This document shows positions 47,491 to 58,442 of a stretch of 64,000 nucleotides of DNA, piece after piece. The notes beneath the pieces are model-generated. The model was not told the origin of the DNA. It saw nothing but the letters and a program-made list of their open reading frames with translations, and ran no database searches. The DNA lies in assembly GCA_947069175.1 (NCBI GenBank), contig CAMTDV010000027.1, positions 45,351,369-45,415,368 on the forward strand, given 5' to 3'. This DNA comes from Scalesia atractyloides (Eukaryota > Streptophyta > Magnoliopsida > Asterales > Asteraceae). How positions within the stretch are numbered: position 1 is the first letter of the stretch; every line of letters starts with the position of its first letter. The position numbers were made by a program, and so were the translations under genes.

Positions 47491-47822
47491 TACCCAGAAG
47501 ACTACGGCTCTTGGGAATAGAAATTTTTTTGTGAATGCAGAAGGTTTACACAACACCGTGTTTTCGAAACACGACCTTGTGCTTAGGACTGTGATAAATT
47601 CGGTGTTGGGCGTTTTTACACTGCCCTGTGTTGAATGAACGCGGCCACGTGTGAGCTTTCTGTAAACGTGTTTTGTTTGGTTTTCAGTCACTACAGACTG
47701 AGCACGGCCCCGTGTTAAGCTACTATAAGTGAAGTTTTTAGAAAAATGAACAGAAATTTAAACAGAAAAAACTAAGGAAAATGACTAGGTCGTAGATTTT
47801 AAGCTTTCTTAAAATCCTTGTG

Positions 47823-47840
47823 TCCCCGGAAACGACGCTA
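47823..47840 (-). promoter_or_regulatory. Primer-binding site of element H (tRNA-Asp type)
   Basis: The plus strand reads TCCCCGGAAACGACGCTA, three bases different from the reverse complement of the tRNA-Asp-type primer site TGGCGCCGTTGCCGGGGA. It lies six bases from the LTR edge at 47847. Confidence 0.75.
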
Positions 47841-47846
47841 AGAACT

Positions 47847-49232
47847 TGACGTAAGCGAGGGTGGGTATGATTTTAGATATAGGTTTTTTACTCGTTATTC
47901 AAGCTTTAAATTTATAAAACACGATATAGCACTATCACTCTCTACAACACGTTAGGGTAAGTGCACCCACGTTGGTGTAGTATAGTGATGGTAAGATACC
48001 GAGATTGTCCAAGGACACAAAAGCTTTTAATACTGGAATACGTCAACATCTAATCGACCCAAACTTTGAGAAAAGGGTTTGAATAAGTAAAATAAAGAAA
48101 TGAAATAAATCAACTAAGCAGTTAAACAAGATATACTCACTTAGTTCCGACTCATCCTTCATGTATCATTCGATGATTTCTCACTTTTGATTTTTTAACA
48201 AATTATCTTGGTTATAGTGGCATGTCCCTCTTTTGGAGGCAATGCTACCCTTGGCCATATTGGTCCGAGTCAGCAGGGATACGATCCCGCAAGGCTGGAA
48301 TATTAAAAGATAATTAAGTGAGTTATTAATGTAAAATGTGGCATGTCCCTCTTTTGGAGACAACTCTACCCTCGACTATATTGGTCTGAGTCAGTAGGGA
48401 TACAGTCCCGCAAGGCTGGTTTAAAGCTTCAATAATAGTTTATTTATAAGGGATTCAAGTCGGGCTTACATCTCCCGATCTGATTCTATCTGCCTCAAAG
48501 GAAGTCCTAATAAGCTTGAATCAAGTCCCCGAAGGATCTATACACTGAACGAGGCAAGAAATTTACCCAAACCACCCCTCTAACCCCCTTCCAGGTAGTT
48601 AACAGCTTTATATAGACTGTAAAGACACCAATGAGTGAAACAACAAAACATAAAGGAATGATAGGGTAAAATTCACTTTCATCTAAAAAACTAGTTATTA
48701 AATTCATTAATACAAACCCAAATAAAAAGTTAACCAAAGATTGAGAATCAAAAGTACTTCACAAAAGATTTTGTCATCACCAATTGAGTTAAGAGATTAG
48801 CCAGGCATGGCCATAGTTTGACATAAGCTCTAACAATCAATCTTAGATCCCGAGACTACTACACACTCTAGATTTGAATGGTTGTGGTAGATGATGGTGG
48901 TGGAGTGGTGGGAAGTTCTAGAGAAATGATTAGCCAAGGGATGAGTTAAAATGGAACTAAGCACCCCTATTTATAGCTGGGAATAGTAGCTTCACACGGC
49001 CCCGGGTCTGGTGGGCACGACCCCGTGCCATCCTTCTTCTCTATTATCATTTAATGAGCTTGTCAATCAAGATGCTTGCATGGCCCGTGTGTCAACGGCA
49101 CGGCCCTGTGGCCATCGTACCTCATAGGTGTCTTTTTTAGCACAAATTCATATCTTTTGATAATCATTTAGCTTTTGAGGGTTTATGCATTTTGAATTGT
49201 TTAAAAATAATTATAGTAGTTCTATGTTAACA
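47847..49232 (-). repeat. 5' LTR of element H
   Basis: The plus strand reads TGACGTAAGCGAGGG ... TTCTATGTTAACA. About 1.3 kb are colinear with 58443-59700. Shared blocks include ACTATCACTCTCTACAACACG, GTAAGATACC and TCTTTTGGAGGCAA. An internal duplication carries GGCATGTCCCTCTTTTGGAG twice (48220 and 48340). The right edge at 49232 is tentative. CACGGCC/CCGTG motifs cluster at 48990-49115. Confidence 0.7.
48968..48975 (-). promoter_or_regulatory. Candidate TATA box of element H LTR
   Basis: TATAAATA on the minus strand, conserved at the same place in LTR K (59561-59568). Confidence 0.55.
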
Positions 49233-49540
49233 CCACCGCGTAACCCTTTGATTAACATGGAACCTACTGATACATCGATTAATGAGACGGTTATCAACTT
49301 TGAAAATCCTTCCAATTCTTTAGCATGCACGGATAGTCCACTAATGTACTATCATTTCCTCTTTTTGCAACAAAAAACTCATTTTTGTTTTTTTACTGTT
49401 TTTTTGAATTTTGACATTTTTCGATATTTTTGTATTTTTCCAAACCCTTCTCCCCCTAATATCAAAAAACATCTTTTTTCATTTTAGAATTAAAATGAAA
49501 AAGAAAATGTAAAACAAATTAAATTGACTCCAATGAGGTT
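49233..49540 (-). other. 3' non-coding region of element I
   Basis: It holds the purine-rich motif AAAAGAGGAAATGATAGTAC on the minus strand (about 49346-49369) and AAAATGAGTTTTTT (49375-49390), as in elements B and L. It also aligns with element L over ATTAGTGAGACC and TTCTTAGCAT. The open frame at 49185-49487 is a product of this region and is not a gene. Confidence 0.6.
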
Positions 49541-51190
49541 TACAGTATATCATCATCCATAATCTCGGTTTCACGCTTTTTACCCTTTTCACCACTCGAT
49601 GTAAGTTCTTTTATACCATTAATTTTCAAAAGATAGTTAAATCTTCCTTTATCGAAAGCTTTGTTAAAAGCATCAGCTTTTTGCTCATCGGTATGAATTT
49701 TCTCTACGCGTATCAAATTCTTTGCATAGCAATCACGGATGATTTGATAACGTATTTCAATATGTTTAGTTTTAGAGTTATTAACCAGATTTTTAGTTAT
49801 CTAGCTTGCAGCCTCATTATCCATGAACATAGGTGTAGTCTCAAATTGCAACTACAATCTCGCATCTGCTGTTGAATCTAGAGTATTTATGAATATCAAC
49901 TCGATGCCGCTACATACTCTGCTTCATAGGTAGAAAGAGAAACTATTGTTTGCTTCTTGCATTGCCATGTGACTAACCTTGACCTCAAGAATTGACAACT
50001 AGCTGTCGTAGATTTGGTGTTTTGCTTGCAACTCCCAAAATATGAATCCAAGTATACCTTCAGAACAAACTCGTCATCCCTAGGGTACCATAAACCTTTT
50101 CCTAGACACCCCTTGAGATATCAAACTATTCTTTTGACAATCAGCAAATGTGATACTGTTGGACTAGATTGATATCTCGTGCACAAACAAGTAGGATACA
50201 TCATGATGGGCCTTGATACTGTCAGATACATCAATGAGCCTATCATGGAATGATATTCGGTAACATCAACCTTCTCCCGTGGGATCTGGTCCAATTCTAT
50301 GATTCTGAGGTAGTTGACTACTCATGGTAGTTGTTTCGTCATCTTGAACTTCGTAAGAATGTCATTGACATACTTTGCTTGATGGATAAAAATATCATCA
50401 GATAACTGATCCACTTGTAAGCCAAGAAAGAACTTCATTTCTCCCATCGAACTCATTTCAAATTTCTGTTTCATCACATCTTCAAATTCTATGCATAAAT
50501 CATCATTTGTTAACCCGAAAATGATATCATCCCAATCGGAATATGCGCAGCCGTTTCTTAAGTGAAGAGAGTGTAATATACAGCACCTTAAACAAAGTTA
50601 TTATCCAACAGATTTTGGGATAATGTCTCATACCAAGCTCTCGAGGCCTGGTGTAAACCATAAAGCGCTTTGTCGAGTAGATACACCTTATCTTTGTAGA
50701 TCAAATTGACAAACCCCAGTGGTTGTTCAAGATAAACGTCCTCTTTCACTTTTTCAGAGCGAAATGTAGACTTGATATCTAATTGATAAACCTTGAAACC
50801 TTGCTAGGACGCAAAAGCAAGAAAAATTCGTATCGCTTCAAGCCTTGCAACCAGAGAGTAGACTTCAGTAAAATCTATTCCTTCCTACTGGAAAAACCCT
50901 TGCACAAGTAGCCGAGACTTTTTTCACACAATAACACCTCGATCATCCCGTTTACACTTGAAAACCCACATAGTATTAATCTTTTTGTGATTATTAGGTA
51001 AAACCAGTTTTCATACTCTTAGCTTCTCAGATTGCTGCAACTCCTCTTGCATCACGTTCACCCAACTTTCTTCGGTTAAAGCTTCTTTGTAGTGCTTTAG
51101 TTCTATTTGAGATATAAAGCATCGAAAAGAGAACCAATTATGTAATAGAGCAACTTGTGAATAAAAACACTACAAGCCTTGGTTTATCTA
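49541..51190 (-). pseudogene. pol: Reverse transcriptase and RNase H of element I
   Basis: No frame longer than about 65 codons is left, but the minus strand still encodes recognisable pieces. These are LQQSEKLRV-like (51030), VQGFFQ-like (50890), LYGLHQASRAWYE (50640), an SKMSSMGEMKFFLGLQVDQ stretch (50430), LMYLTVSRP (50220), and RNase H with WQCKKQTIVS (49950). The final NYLLKINGIKELTSSGEK ends at about 49545. The YVDD segment near 50530 is destroyed by a small deletion. Confidence 0.78.
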
Positions 51191-51195
51191 GTTTC

Positions 51196-51474
51196 TTATA
51201 TTCCAATGGTATACTCTGTAGGATGATATGATATTGTTCGTGGCATTACTTCATCTGAAACAGTCACTTCTATTTCTAAGTTGTTCACGTTTTGTTCAGC
51301 ATCACATTGGATGACATTCGGTATAGAACTTTGATTCACAGAATCATTTTGTTGTGCCTTTGGTGGAACATCAAAAATAAGTTCATCACCGGATGTTGTA
51401 CCTCCATCTTCATCATATGTAGCTTCTGGTTCAAAATCATTTGATTGGTCAAAACTCGGGCCGTCATCATTCAC
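51196..51474 (-). pseudogene. pol: Acidic linker between integrase and RT of element I
   Basis: A 92-codon open stretch is rich in Asp, Glu, Asn and Ser (FEPEATYDEDGGTTSGDEL) and ends in MPRTISYHP. Position and composition match the linkers of elements B and C. It has no enzymatic domain. Confidence 0.7.
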
Positions 51475-52625
51475 TACTATTCTGCATTATCCAAACCAGA
51501 TTTACTTCTTGATTACTCGATTCGGTTTCTTCATTATCCGAACCAGATTGTGTTAAAATAGTAACAATATGTCTTAGAACTTGATCTTGAGCAAATTCTT
51601 GTTGATATTGATACAACATAGCAAGCTATTCATTAGAAAGTTCAGGAGGTAAATTGAACAACTTCAAGAGGCTCTCATAATCAACATCCAAGCATCTCAT
51701 GGTTTCTGTGTTGGAGATGTATACTTCTGATAGCCAACATGTTGAGTTGTACAATTCAGTTAATGCTAGGTAAATTTACACATCGCAAAGGACTAGCATA
51801 CTAACAAAGAATCCTTCTAGTGATTTTGCACCAAACTTTCCTTCAGGATCTAGGATCTATGACAGTACACGGTGACCCAAATGGCTAAAGCCATTGAAGA
51901 TTTGGCTTCTGTATATTCAGTAACTTAAAACATGTTTTCCATACTGTTTGACAGTAAGAACATGATTCAGTGTATAACAAGCAGATGTCACCGATTCATT
52001 TCAAAAACTTACTGGTAACTTTGATTCGACCAGCATTGTACAAGCAATCTCTATAAGTGTGCTATTGTTTCTTTCAGCAATTCCATTTTGTTGTGGAGTA
52101 CAGGCGCGCTAAATTCATGAAGAATGCCTTTCATACTGCAATATTCGTGCATCTTGTTTTTCTATAAACTCTGTACGTTACCACTTCGAATTCGACGAAT
52201 CGGTAACTGATACAAGTTCTCAGTCTTCTTAATAATCATAAGTAATCAAATGTTTAATCTTTCAATTCTAAGAACATTACCTAGGAGAATCTTGAATAAT
52301 CATCAGTAACTACCAGGCAATAAAGATCTCCTGTAACACTTTTGACATTCGTTGGTCCAAATTGATCCATATGTAATCTCTCCAGAGGCAACTTGACGAA
52401 TTAAACATCATTCATGGATGTGATTTCTTCTGCTGCTTCCCTTTCTTACAGCTTATACAATGATCATTCAGATGAAATTTTTCTTGTTCACACCTTTCAC
52501 TAAATTGTTTTGAACCAAATAATTCATTTTTCATAAATGAATGTGACCAATCATCTGTGAAAGGATTGATTCATACTCCGTAGCTTTAGTAACGAAACAT
52601 TGGGAGGTCTTTAAAGTAGTGGTAG
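51475..52625 (-). pseudogene. pol: Integrase of element I
   Basis: Pieces recognisable on the minus strand are the pre-integrase zinc part (about 52560-52440, MIGHIHL-like and CKKGKQ-like). HMDQFGPTNV (52370), YCLVVTDDYSRFSW (52320), NGIAERNN (52075) and the FGPSG/FLVSM segments (51870-51790) follow. Frames shift many times. The region 51480-51700 is part of the acidic linker. Confidence 0.75.
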
Positions 52626-52631
52626 CAGTGC

Positions 52632-53060
52632 TCAAATCAAGAACAAACAAAGCATTCTCTCCAGAGCCCGTATCAAAATCCACTTTTCTGGTATCATAAA
52701 CCCTTGCTTCAAAATCTTGTACTCTTTATCGTTGAAGTGAATAGTGAACTTTTTATCACATATCTTTGAGACACTCAATAGATTATCCTCCCATTCTACA
52801 ATGTAGTTTACTTTATCAAAGGAAACCATTTCATTGCTCAAAATTCCTGATACAACAATCCGACCTCCTTGGTTACCCGTAAATCCGACGTAACCACCCT
52901 TTATTGGTCTAACACCGTATAATAGTGCAAGCATTCCTGTCATGTACCGGGATGCTCCACTATCCATTATCCAATCTGAAAATGTGGCTCATGGGAGCCC
53001 CTGCACACACACGAAGCAGATTATTTAAAGAGGGAAACCTAAGCCTTCTTACTTTCGGGT
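52632..53060 (-). pseudogene. pol: Protease of element I
   Basis: The 111-codon frame 52967-52632 begins at the active site MDSGASRYMTG with intact DSG. GGYVGFTGNQGG and DNLLSVSKICDKKFTIHF follow, close to element C. Upstream, 53060-52970 holds the gag/protease border. The sequence ends at 53097, where the LTR of element J begins. Confidence 0.85.
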
Positions 53061-53757
53061 TCATCATTCTTAACAACATTGAGAACCCAATTTTTATGTC
53101 ACACCCACTAAAATCAGAGTTGGGCGTGATCTGACTAGTATTTTCATTGCACAGCGGAAGTATTTAATGCTAAAATTTCTAGAAAGTAAATGCCCGCTAA
53201 GTACTCGAATCCCCATGGGTTCCTTTATGCCAACCGTGCCATAATTTGAATATGTAACCTAAGATAGAACATGCGAAAAATCAACATACAATTGGCGAGT
53301 TCATAGTCTATTTGAAATAACTCTTTTTGATAATTGGTTTAAATGATGCTTAGATAACGTAACAAGACCATTTTCCTTGGCACGTTTAACTGAAAACTTT
53401 ATACTTGTAAAACTTGTATACTTATCAATGCCCGCGTCGAGTTCATATTTTGTTATATAAAAATGGTATGTAAAGCATCAACAAACTTGATGATTATTAA
53501 TGTTTTTCAAGTAAATTAATATGTGTGACGAAATAGGAAGCACTCAACCCTAGACGATTTAATACTGGTCCACCCGGCGGGGACAACAAAAGCACTACAT
53601 GCGGCCACACAAGGACCCATGAGTGGGGCTCGTCTACACCCGATAGATCTACCACTCATGTTCCATGGAAAAGATTAACGGTGCTTAAGAGATACCCTAT
53701 TCGCACATGATCTAATATTTCATTTTATAGCTAAACCATACCATCAAAACATGTATT

Positions 53758-53777
53758 CCCCCCCCCCCCCCCCCCCC
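53758..53777 (+). repeat. Poly-C run of 20
   Basis: Twenty C residues within the LTR of element J. The same site in element G has six C (TTTCCCCCCAAGAG), so the run has grown or is poorly assembled. Confidence 0.95.
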
Positions 53778-55549
53778 TGAGAGTTCAAAAACCGAAAATA
53801 TTTTAAAGAAAAGGGGGGATATCAACTTATGGGTCTTCGTGCCTTGCGCAAATGAGAATGGGCCTAGCCCATTTAAGTCTGTAAGCGAGACCAACGAGTC
53901 CTGTTATCTGTATGCAGGACAACCCAGTCCTGTTGTAAGTTGTACAATCCCATCACTTATCACAAAACTCATGCACGTTTTGAAAATACACGTGTGTTTT
54001 GTAAAACAGGTATGTTGAGCATAAACCTTTCGTAAACCATTTAAGTTTATTGAAATCCAGTTGCAACATGGTTTAGAAATATGAATTTTTGTTCATCGAA
54101 TATTATGTACTTTTGCAAAACTTGCATGTCTTTCCACCCTCGAAAACATTTATAAAAATGTAAAACCATAAAAATGGGGGATTATGAACTCACCTCGATA
54201 TCCAATGCAAAGCTAGCGTAATATAATCCAAAATGTTATTTCCAAAACATAACCGCTAGCAAGAAATCTAAAACATTCCTATCAAGGACTAACCTCATAA
54301 GTTTCTACTAAGAGCGTAGCTAAACTACGTGTCACCGAGCTCTACCTAATCGTTAACATAACAACTTTATGGGAGTGTAATTATCTTGATTTGAGATAAC
54401 CAATTTATGGTTGTTCGATCCCATCTATAGTCGGGATAAATACTAGGTCTTGGAAACAATTTAGTTCCCAATGATTTAGAATATATCTTTATATATAAAT
54501 ATAAATATATTTATGAAATCTCGTTGATCATCTTGAATAGGTAGATGGATAATGGTACGACTCGTTGTAGCTTTCTTAAGACGTAAATATATGTATACAC
54601 GTGTGGGTGGGTGTGTATATATATACGTAAAATGTTGTATATCTGAAATAATAGTCTTGCGTCACGTTTATAATTAATAAAATAATTATATAATTGTACG
54701 CTCGTTAGAATCGACTTTCGTTCGCTTGATACTGTAGTAACTCGGATAATATCGTTTGTTAAAATCTTACGATAATGTGTCACACTTCGTGCAGATGTTT
54801 GAAATAATTATAAATGATTGTATTTATTTTATAAATATATTTGAATTCTCGATATTTAAAATAAATATAAATAATTATATTTATTTTAAATGATTATCGA
54901 ATACTAGACCTTTGGAATATGACTTCCGAATTCGGACGTTTGAAATAAATATAAACAATTATATTTATTTTATAAAAACATTCGTGTTTCATTAACTAGT
55001 AAACCGTAATCGTTTGAAAGGTTACAACCCCGTGTGGTAAGTTATAAGTGTCGTCAAAATAAATATATACTTATATTTATCTTTGAAAATACTTAAACTT
55101 CTGGTATGTTTTTATCAGTTTTGAAATGATAACATACATCTTTATGTTTTATCGAAAATCGGACAGAGTTTCCTCTATTTTTAGGATAACTCAACAAATC
55201 AATTTATCCATATTTCATCAAAACACATTTTCGACATGAACATTGTACAAAACGAATATTATTATATGCCGATACTTGGATAACAATGTCAAAGTTGTAA
55301 GTTTAATACAAGTGTGTATATATATACATATATAAAAATATATATGTATACACATATATATATATGGGATGGATCATGAAACAACTAGTTTAAATAAGAA
55401 AACAAAAAAAAACTAACTAAAAAAGTCTAAAAAACATATATTTTTTATGGATTTTTTAATAATAATCGCTATATAAAATATATAAAAATTAACTCTTAAA
55501 AAAAGTTGTACTGTATATGTGCATTAATATGAAAAAGTCTAAACCATCT

Positions 55550-55830
55550 AACCCACCCCCACCGACATTCCAAAAACCTAACTCCTACTGCCACCCCGCA
55601 AAAATCTAAATCACCCTCCCACCAAAAGCCTAAACCCCCCACCCCCCCTCCCCAAAAAACCTAAAACTAAACCCTAAATCTAAACCCCCCACCCTCACCT
55701 CTCAAAAAACCTAAACCCCCACCCCCTCCAGAAAAAACCTAAACCCCTTCCCCACACCAAAAACCTAATCCTAATCTTAAACCCCAAAAAACCTAATTCT
55801 AAAAGCTAAACTAAACTTAAAAGCTAAATC
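55550..55830 (+). repeat. C/A-rich degenerate repeat inside element M
   Basis: Words such as AAACCTAAACCCCCACCCCC recur. They resemble telomere-like CCCTAAA but are irregular, and are better seen as low-complexity filler of M. Confidence 0.7.
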
Positions 55831-55837
55831 TAATCAT

Positions 55838-55905
55838 ATAATGCACATGTGTAGCACATACATATAATGCACATGTGTAGCACATATATAATGCACATGT
55901 GCAGT
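55838..55905 (+). repeat. Three tandem AATGCACATGTGTAGCACATA units in element M
   Basis: Units of about 21-23 bp, each containing the palindrome-like GCACATGTGT/C core. Confidence 0.85.
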
Positions 55906-57474
55906 ACACATTTTTTATTGAAAAAAAAAGTTTTTTTAACATAAAAAGTAGCATTTTTATTAAAAAATGTAAAAAAATTGGTATGTTTTTAGGCTTTTTT
56001 AGTTAGTTTTTAGTATTCTCATTTATATGTAATTTTCTCATGATCCTCTCCCTATATATACATATATAAACAAATTTCGTGAAATCATTCGAGATGAAAT
56101 ATTCGATGCATGTATCCTAAAAAATCAACAACGTGTGAACGTTAGTTGGTCGGGTCGAGCTCGGCTTTGCGTTTCAATGATATTTATAAGAAAATATAAA
56201 AATGTTTACCGAGTCTTGCATTGACTGAGTTGGCTGCTTTGACCAACAGTTGACCAATTCACTTACGTTGACTGGGTTGACTCGGTGTTGACTTGTGTTT
56301 ATCCCTAGTCCAAACTGAACCATTGACGTATGTTAACCCGAACATTGAAACGAACCTCAAATCTAACCGGGTTGACCATGTCGACCATTGTTGACTAAGT
56401 TAAACCCGAACCTGGTCCAAAAAAACTCGAACCAAAACTGAACCGAAACCCGTACCAAAACTCAAGCCGACATCACACCACAACTACCGTCGTCGGCCGG
56501 CCTAGAGCCACCGGCTGCGGCGTCACGGTTGTTACCGTGTCTCACCACCACCACCACTAATGCATTGGTAACCACCACCGTTGTTCCATTGCTGAAAACA
56601 CAACACCACCACCTGAAACATCATGTGTCCGGCCAGTGAAAACTTGGATCTAGAAAGATCATAAAAGGAAAGAGAGAGACTAAGGTCTTACCGGAGAAAC
56701 CGCGGCTTCCAGAGTCCAAACTACCACCATCATTGCTCTGATTGGAAAACTGATGCCGGAAGTGGGTTACGGAGGCCCGGTTTGGTGGGGGTACGTCATT
56801 GCTCCGCAGTGGAATCTCGCCGAAAAGCCACCGCACCGACGTCTCCGCCTCGCCAGACCACCGCACCTGGTGGCCGGCTGCTGTGGTTCGCTGAGTGTCG
56901 CTGGAGTCCGGCTCTGGTCACTGGATATTCAGCGTGGTTCACTAGGTGTCGTCGTGGTTCGCTGGGTGAAGCGTGCGTTCGTTGGTTGCGTTAAAACGCG
57001 TAAATTGCTTCGGTTGTAGTTTGTAGTTCGTTTTTTTATCAGATTTCGACTGTGAATATTAAAATTCGATTACCATGCTAAATATATCATATTATTTCAG
57101 TTTTGAAGGTGATACACGAGTCCGATGCTTTTGTTTTGTTAATGGTGCGTTTCAATAGTCACGTTTTTCTTAATGTATGCGTTTTGTGACGTTCGGAAGC
57201 GTGATAATTTCGCAAAACCATCTTCATGTGCATAAAATATTTGTATAAAAATCATATTTGTCGGATATGTTAGTATTTATTAGGTGTCAGTTCGTCACTG
57301 TTTAAATGCACGCAAAATTACCTATATCACGAATCGCGTAGCGTACGATTCAAATAGATGTACCTATGCATTCCAAAGGCCCAATTGAGTTAATTTGTGT
57401 CTTAAAACTATACTTATATTTGTCTTAATGTTTTTTTGTGCGTAATTATAAACCGAAAATTACCGGTTGTCACA

Positions 57475-57490
57475 TTCTCCCTTGTTAAAG
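57475..57490 (-). promoter_or_regulatory. Polypurine tract of element J
   Basis: On the minus strand CTTTAACAAGGGAGAA directly precedes the LTR start TGTGACAACC. GAGGACGAAATT just upstream is a usual neighbour of Tekay-type tracts. Confidence 0.8.
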
Positions 57491-58442
57491 GAATTTCGTC
57501 CTCGAAATTTAGACCGTGTTATCTCCTTAGAGTTATCTCATGCCTAGGTAGGTATGAATAATACCAAAGTGAATGACCACGTAATTGATTCAAGACTCGT
57601 TCGAGTTATGTAAATACAGGACATACTACAACAATAAAAACCCAACGGTTCAACCAAATTTATTTTAGAAATCAGAAATCGATGCCAATGAACGAGGCAT
57701 ACCGATACAATCACTAATATGACTACGTTTATAGGGGTCCAACAAAAGAGGAATTTCGACCAATAGATGTCCAAATGAATGTTCATAATCTACAAATGAA
57801 TTTTAGAAACAATAGAATTTACTACCAACGGAAAATTGCGTTGGTTACCGAATAGATGAAACTTAGAATCAACAAGTTCAAATTAAATAGGAGCACTAAA
57901 ATGATTTGTCAACTATCAAACCATACCATGAAGAAAAATCAGTGCGTTGACACTATTAAATTGCAAGGATAGACCAAAATACAACCGAATTTAGTGTATC
58001 ATTGTCTTAATACATAGTTGCATTAAGACCACCTACAAGGATAAGTCAAACGAAAAGCATGCATAGTTTTGTAGGAAACGTATGATCACAATTAGCCCAA
58101 TCTACAAGTTTTACCGATACCACTAGGTGTTGTAGTGATTGAAGTAACCCAATAATAGCTGTGACCGAACAAGTTCACTGTGTTCGCAATCAGATAAATG
58201 CCTCAGCGATGTAAATCTAAATATTTGTTCAAAAGAAATCTCATAGGATTTTCAATTGAAGATGAAAGAACAAATAAATATAATTTTCGGTTGATAGTGG
58301 AGGAACAATAAATATCACAAAAATTTTGACCGATGATAAAGAACTGCTAAAGGTACACCAGAACATAACATGAATCTGTGTACCATTATCTTAACACGCA
58401 AATGTATTAAGATTGCTTTACTATAATAAACCAACAAGGTGG
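57491..58442 (-). other. Internal 3' non-coding part of element J
   Basis: No protease, RT or integrase motif can be seen on either strand. The open frame 57786-57544 shows no domain. It is probably the untranslated stretch between pol and LTR, cut off by LTR K. Confidence 0.5.

Larger units (their letters stand above)
46753..49232 (-). mobile_element. Element H: Athila-type gypsy element, 5' LTR and gag tail
   Basis: On the minus strand it has a 5' LTR, a primer site resembling the complement of tRNA-Asp, and, further left, a gag part with a CX2CX3HX4C finger. Those two features are known from Athila elements. Element F interrupts it at 46752, so the rest should be left of the window. Its LTR is repeated as K at 58443. 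Confidence 0.75.
49233..53096 (-). mobile_element. Element I: very decayed SIRE-type copia element
   Basis: On the minus strand the order is protease, integrase, linker, RT, RNase H and 3' non-coding DNA. Element J interrupts it at 53097, before gag, and element H at about 49233 in the 3' non-coding part. Neither LTR is in the window. Almost no frame of useful length is left. It is the outermost and probably oldest layer. Confidence 0.8.
55366..56052. mobile_element. Element M: 687-bp non-autonomous inverted-repeat element (MITE-like)
   Basis: The left end GGGATGGATCATGA and the reverse complement of the right end GGGAGAGGATCATGA match. The similarity goes on inward over about 70 bp (AAAACTAACTAAAAAAG(T/C)CTAAAAA). 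Flanks are TATATATAT and TATATATAC, so an 8-9 bp target duplication is possible but not provable in this AT repeat. The inside is C/A-rich with three copies of AATGCACATGTG. No protein is encoded. TIR length and possible duplication fit a Mutator-like or hAT MITE. Confidence 0.75.
53097..57474 (-). repeat. 3' LTR of element J
   Basis: The minus-strand copy starts TGTGACAACCGG and ends GGGTGTGACA (4378 bp). It contains the 687-bp inverted-repeat element M, so the LTR proper is about 3.7 kb. A run of 20 C lies at 53758-53777. A GC-richer, ATG-containing part spans 56460-57020 and is typical of a transcribed leader. The open frames in it at 56753-57019 and 56621-56866 overlap on both strands and show no domain. 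Confidence 0.82.
53097..58442 (-). mobile_element. Element J: long-LTR gypsy element, 3' LTR and internal end
   Basis: On the minus strand it has non-coding internal sequence (58442-57491), a polypurine tract, and a 3' LTR (57474-53097). It sits in element I (TTTTA at 53092-53096 as candidate duplication). Athila-type LTR K cuts it at 58443. The same family as solo LTR G. No pol domain is within the window. Confidence 0.8.

Noticed and set aside
49185..49487. 100-codon open frame beginning MHFELFKNN
   Set aside because: It crosses the H/I boundary and the conserved 3' non-coding motif of element I; not a gene.
55550..55830. Telomere-like CCTAAACCC repeats
   Set aside because: The spacing and sequence are irregular, and they lie inside the MITE-like element M, so an interstitial telomere is not supported.
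56621..57019. Open frames in the GC-rich part of the J LTR as a possible host gene
   Set aside because: Frames overlap on both strands, show no domain, and the region is within the LTR bounded by TG/CA and a polypurine tract.
57544..57786. 80-codon minus-strand frame in element J
   Set aside because: No recognisable domain, and no pol motif in the neighbouring sequence; considered untranslated internal DNA.
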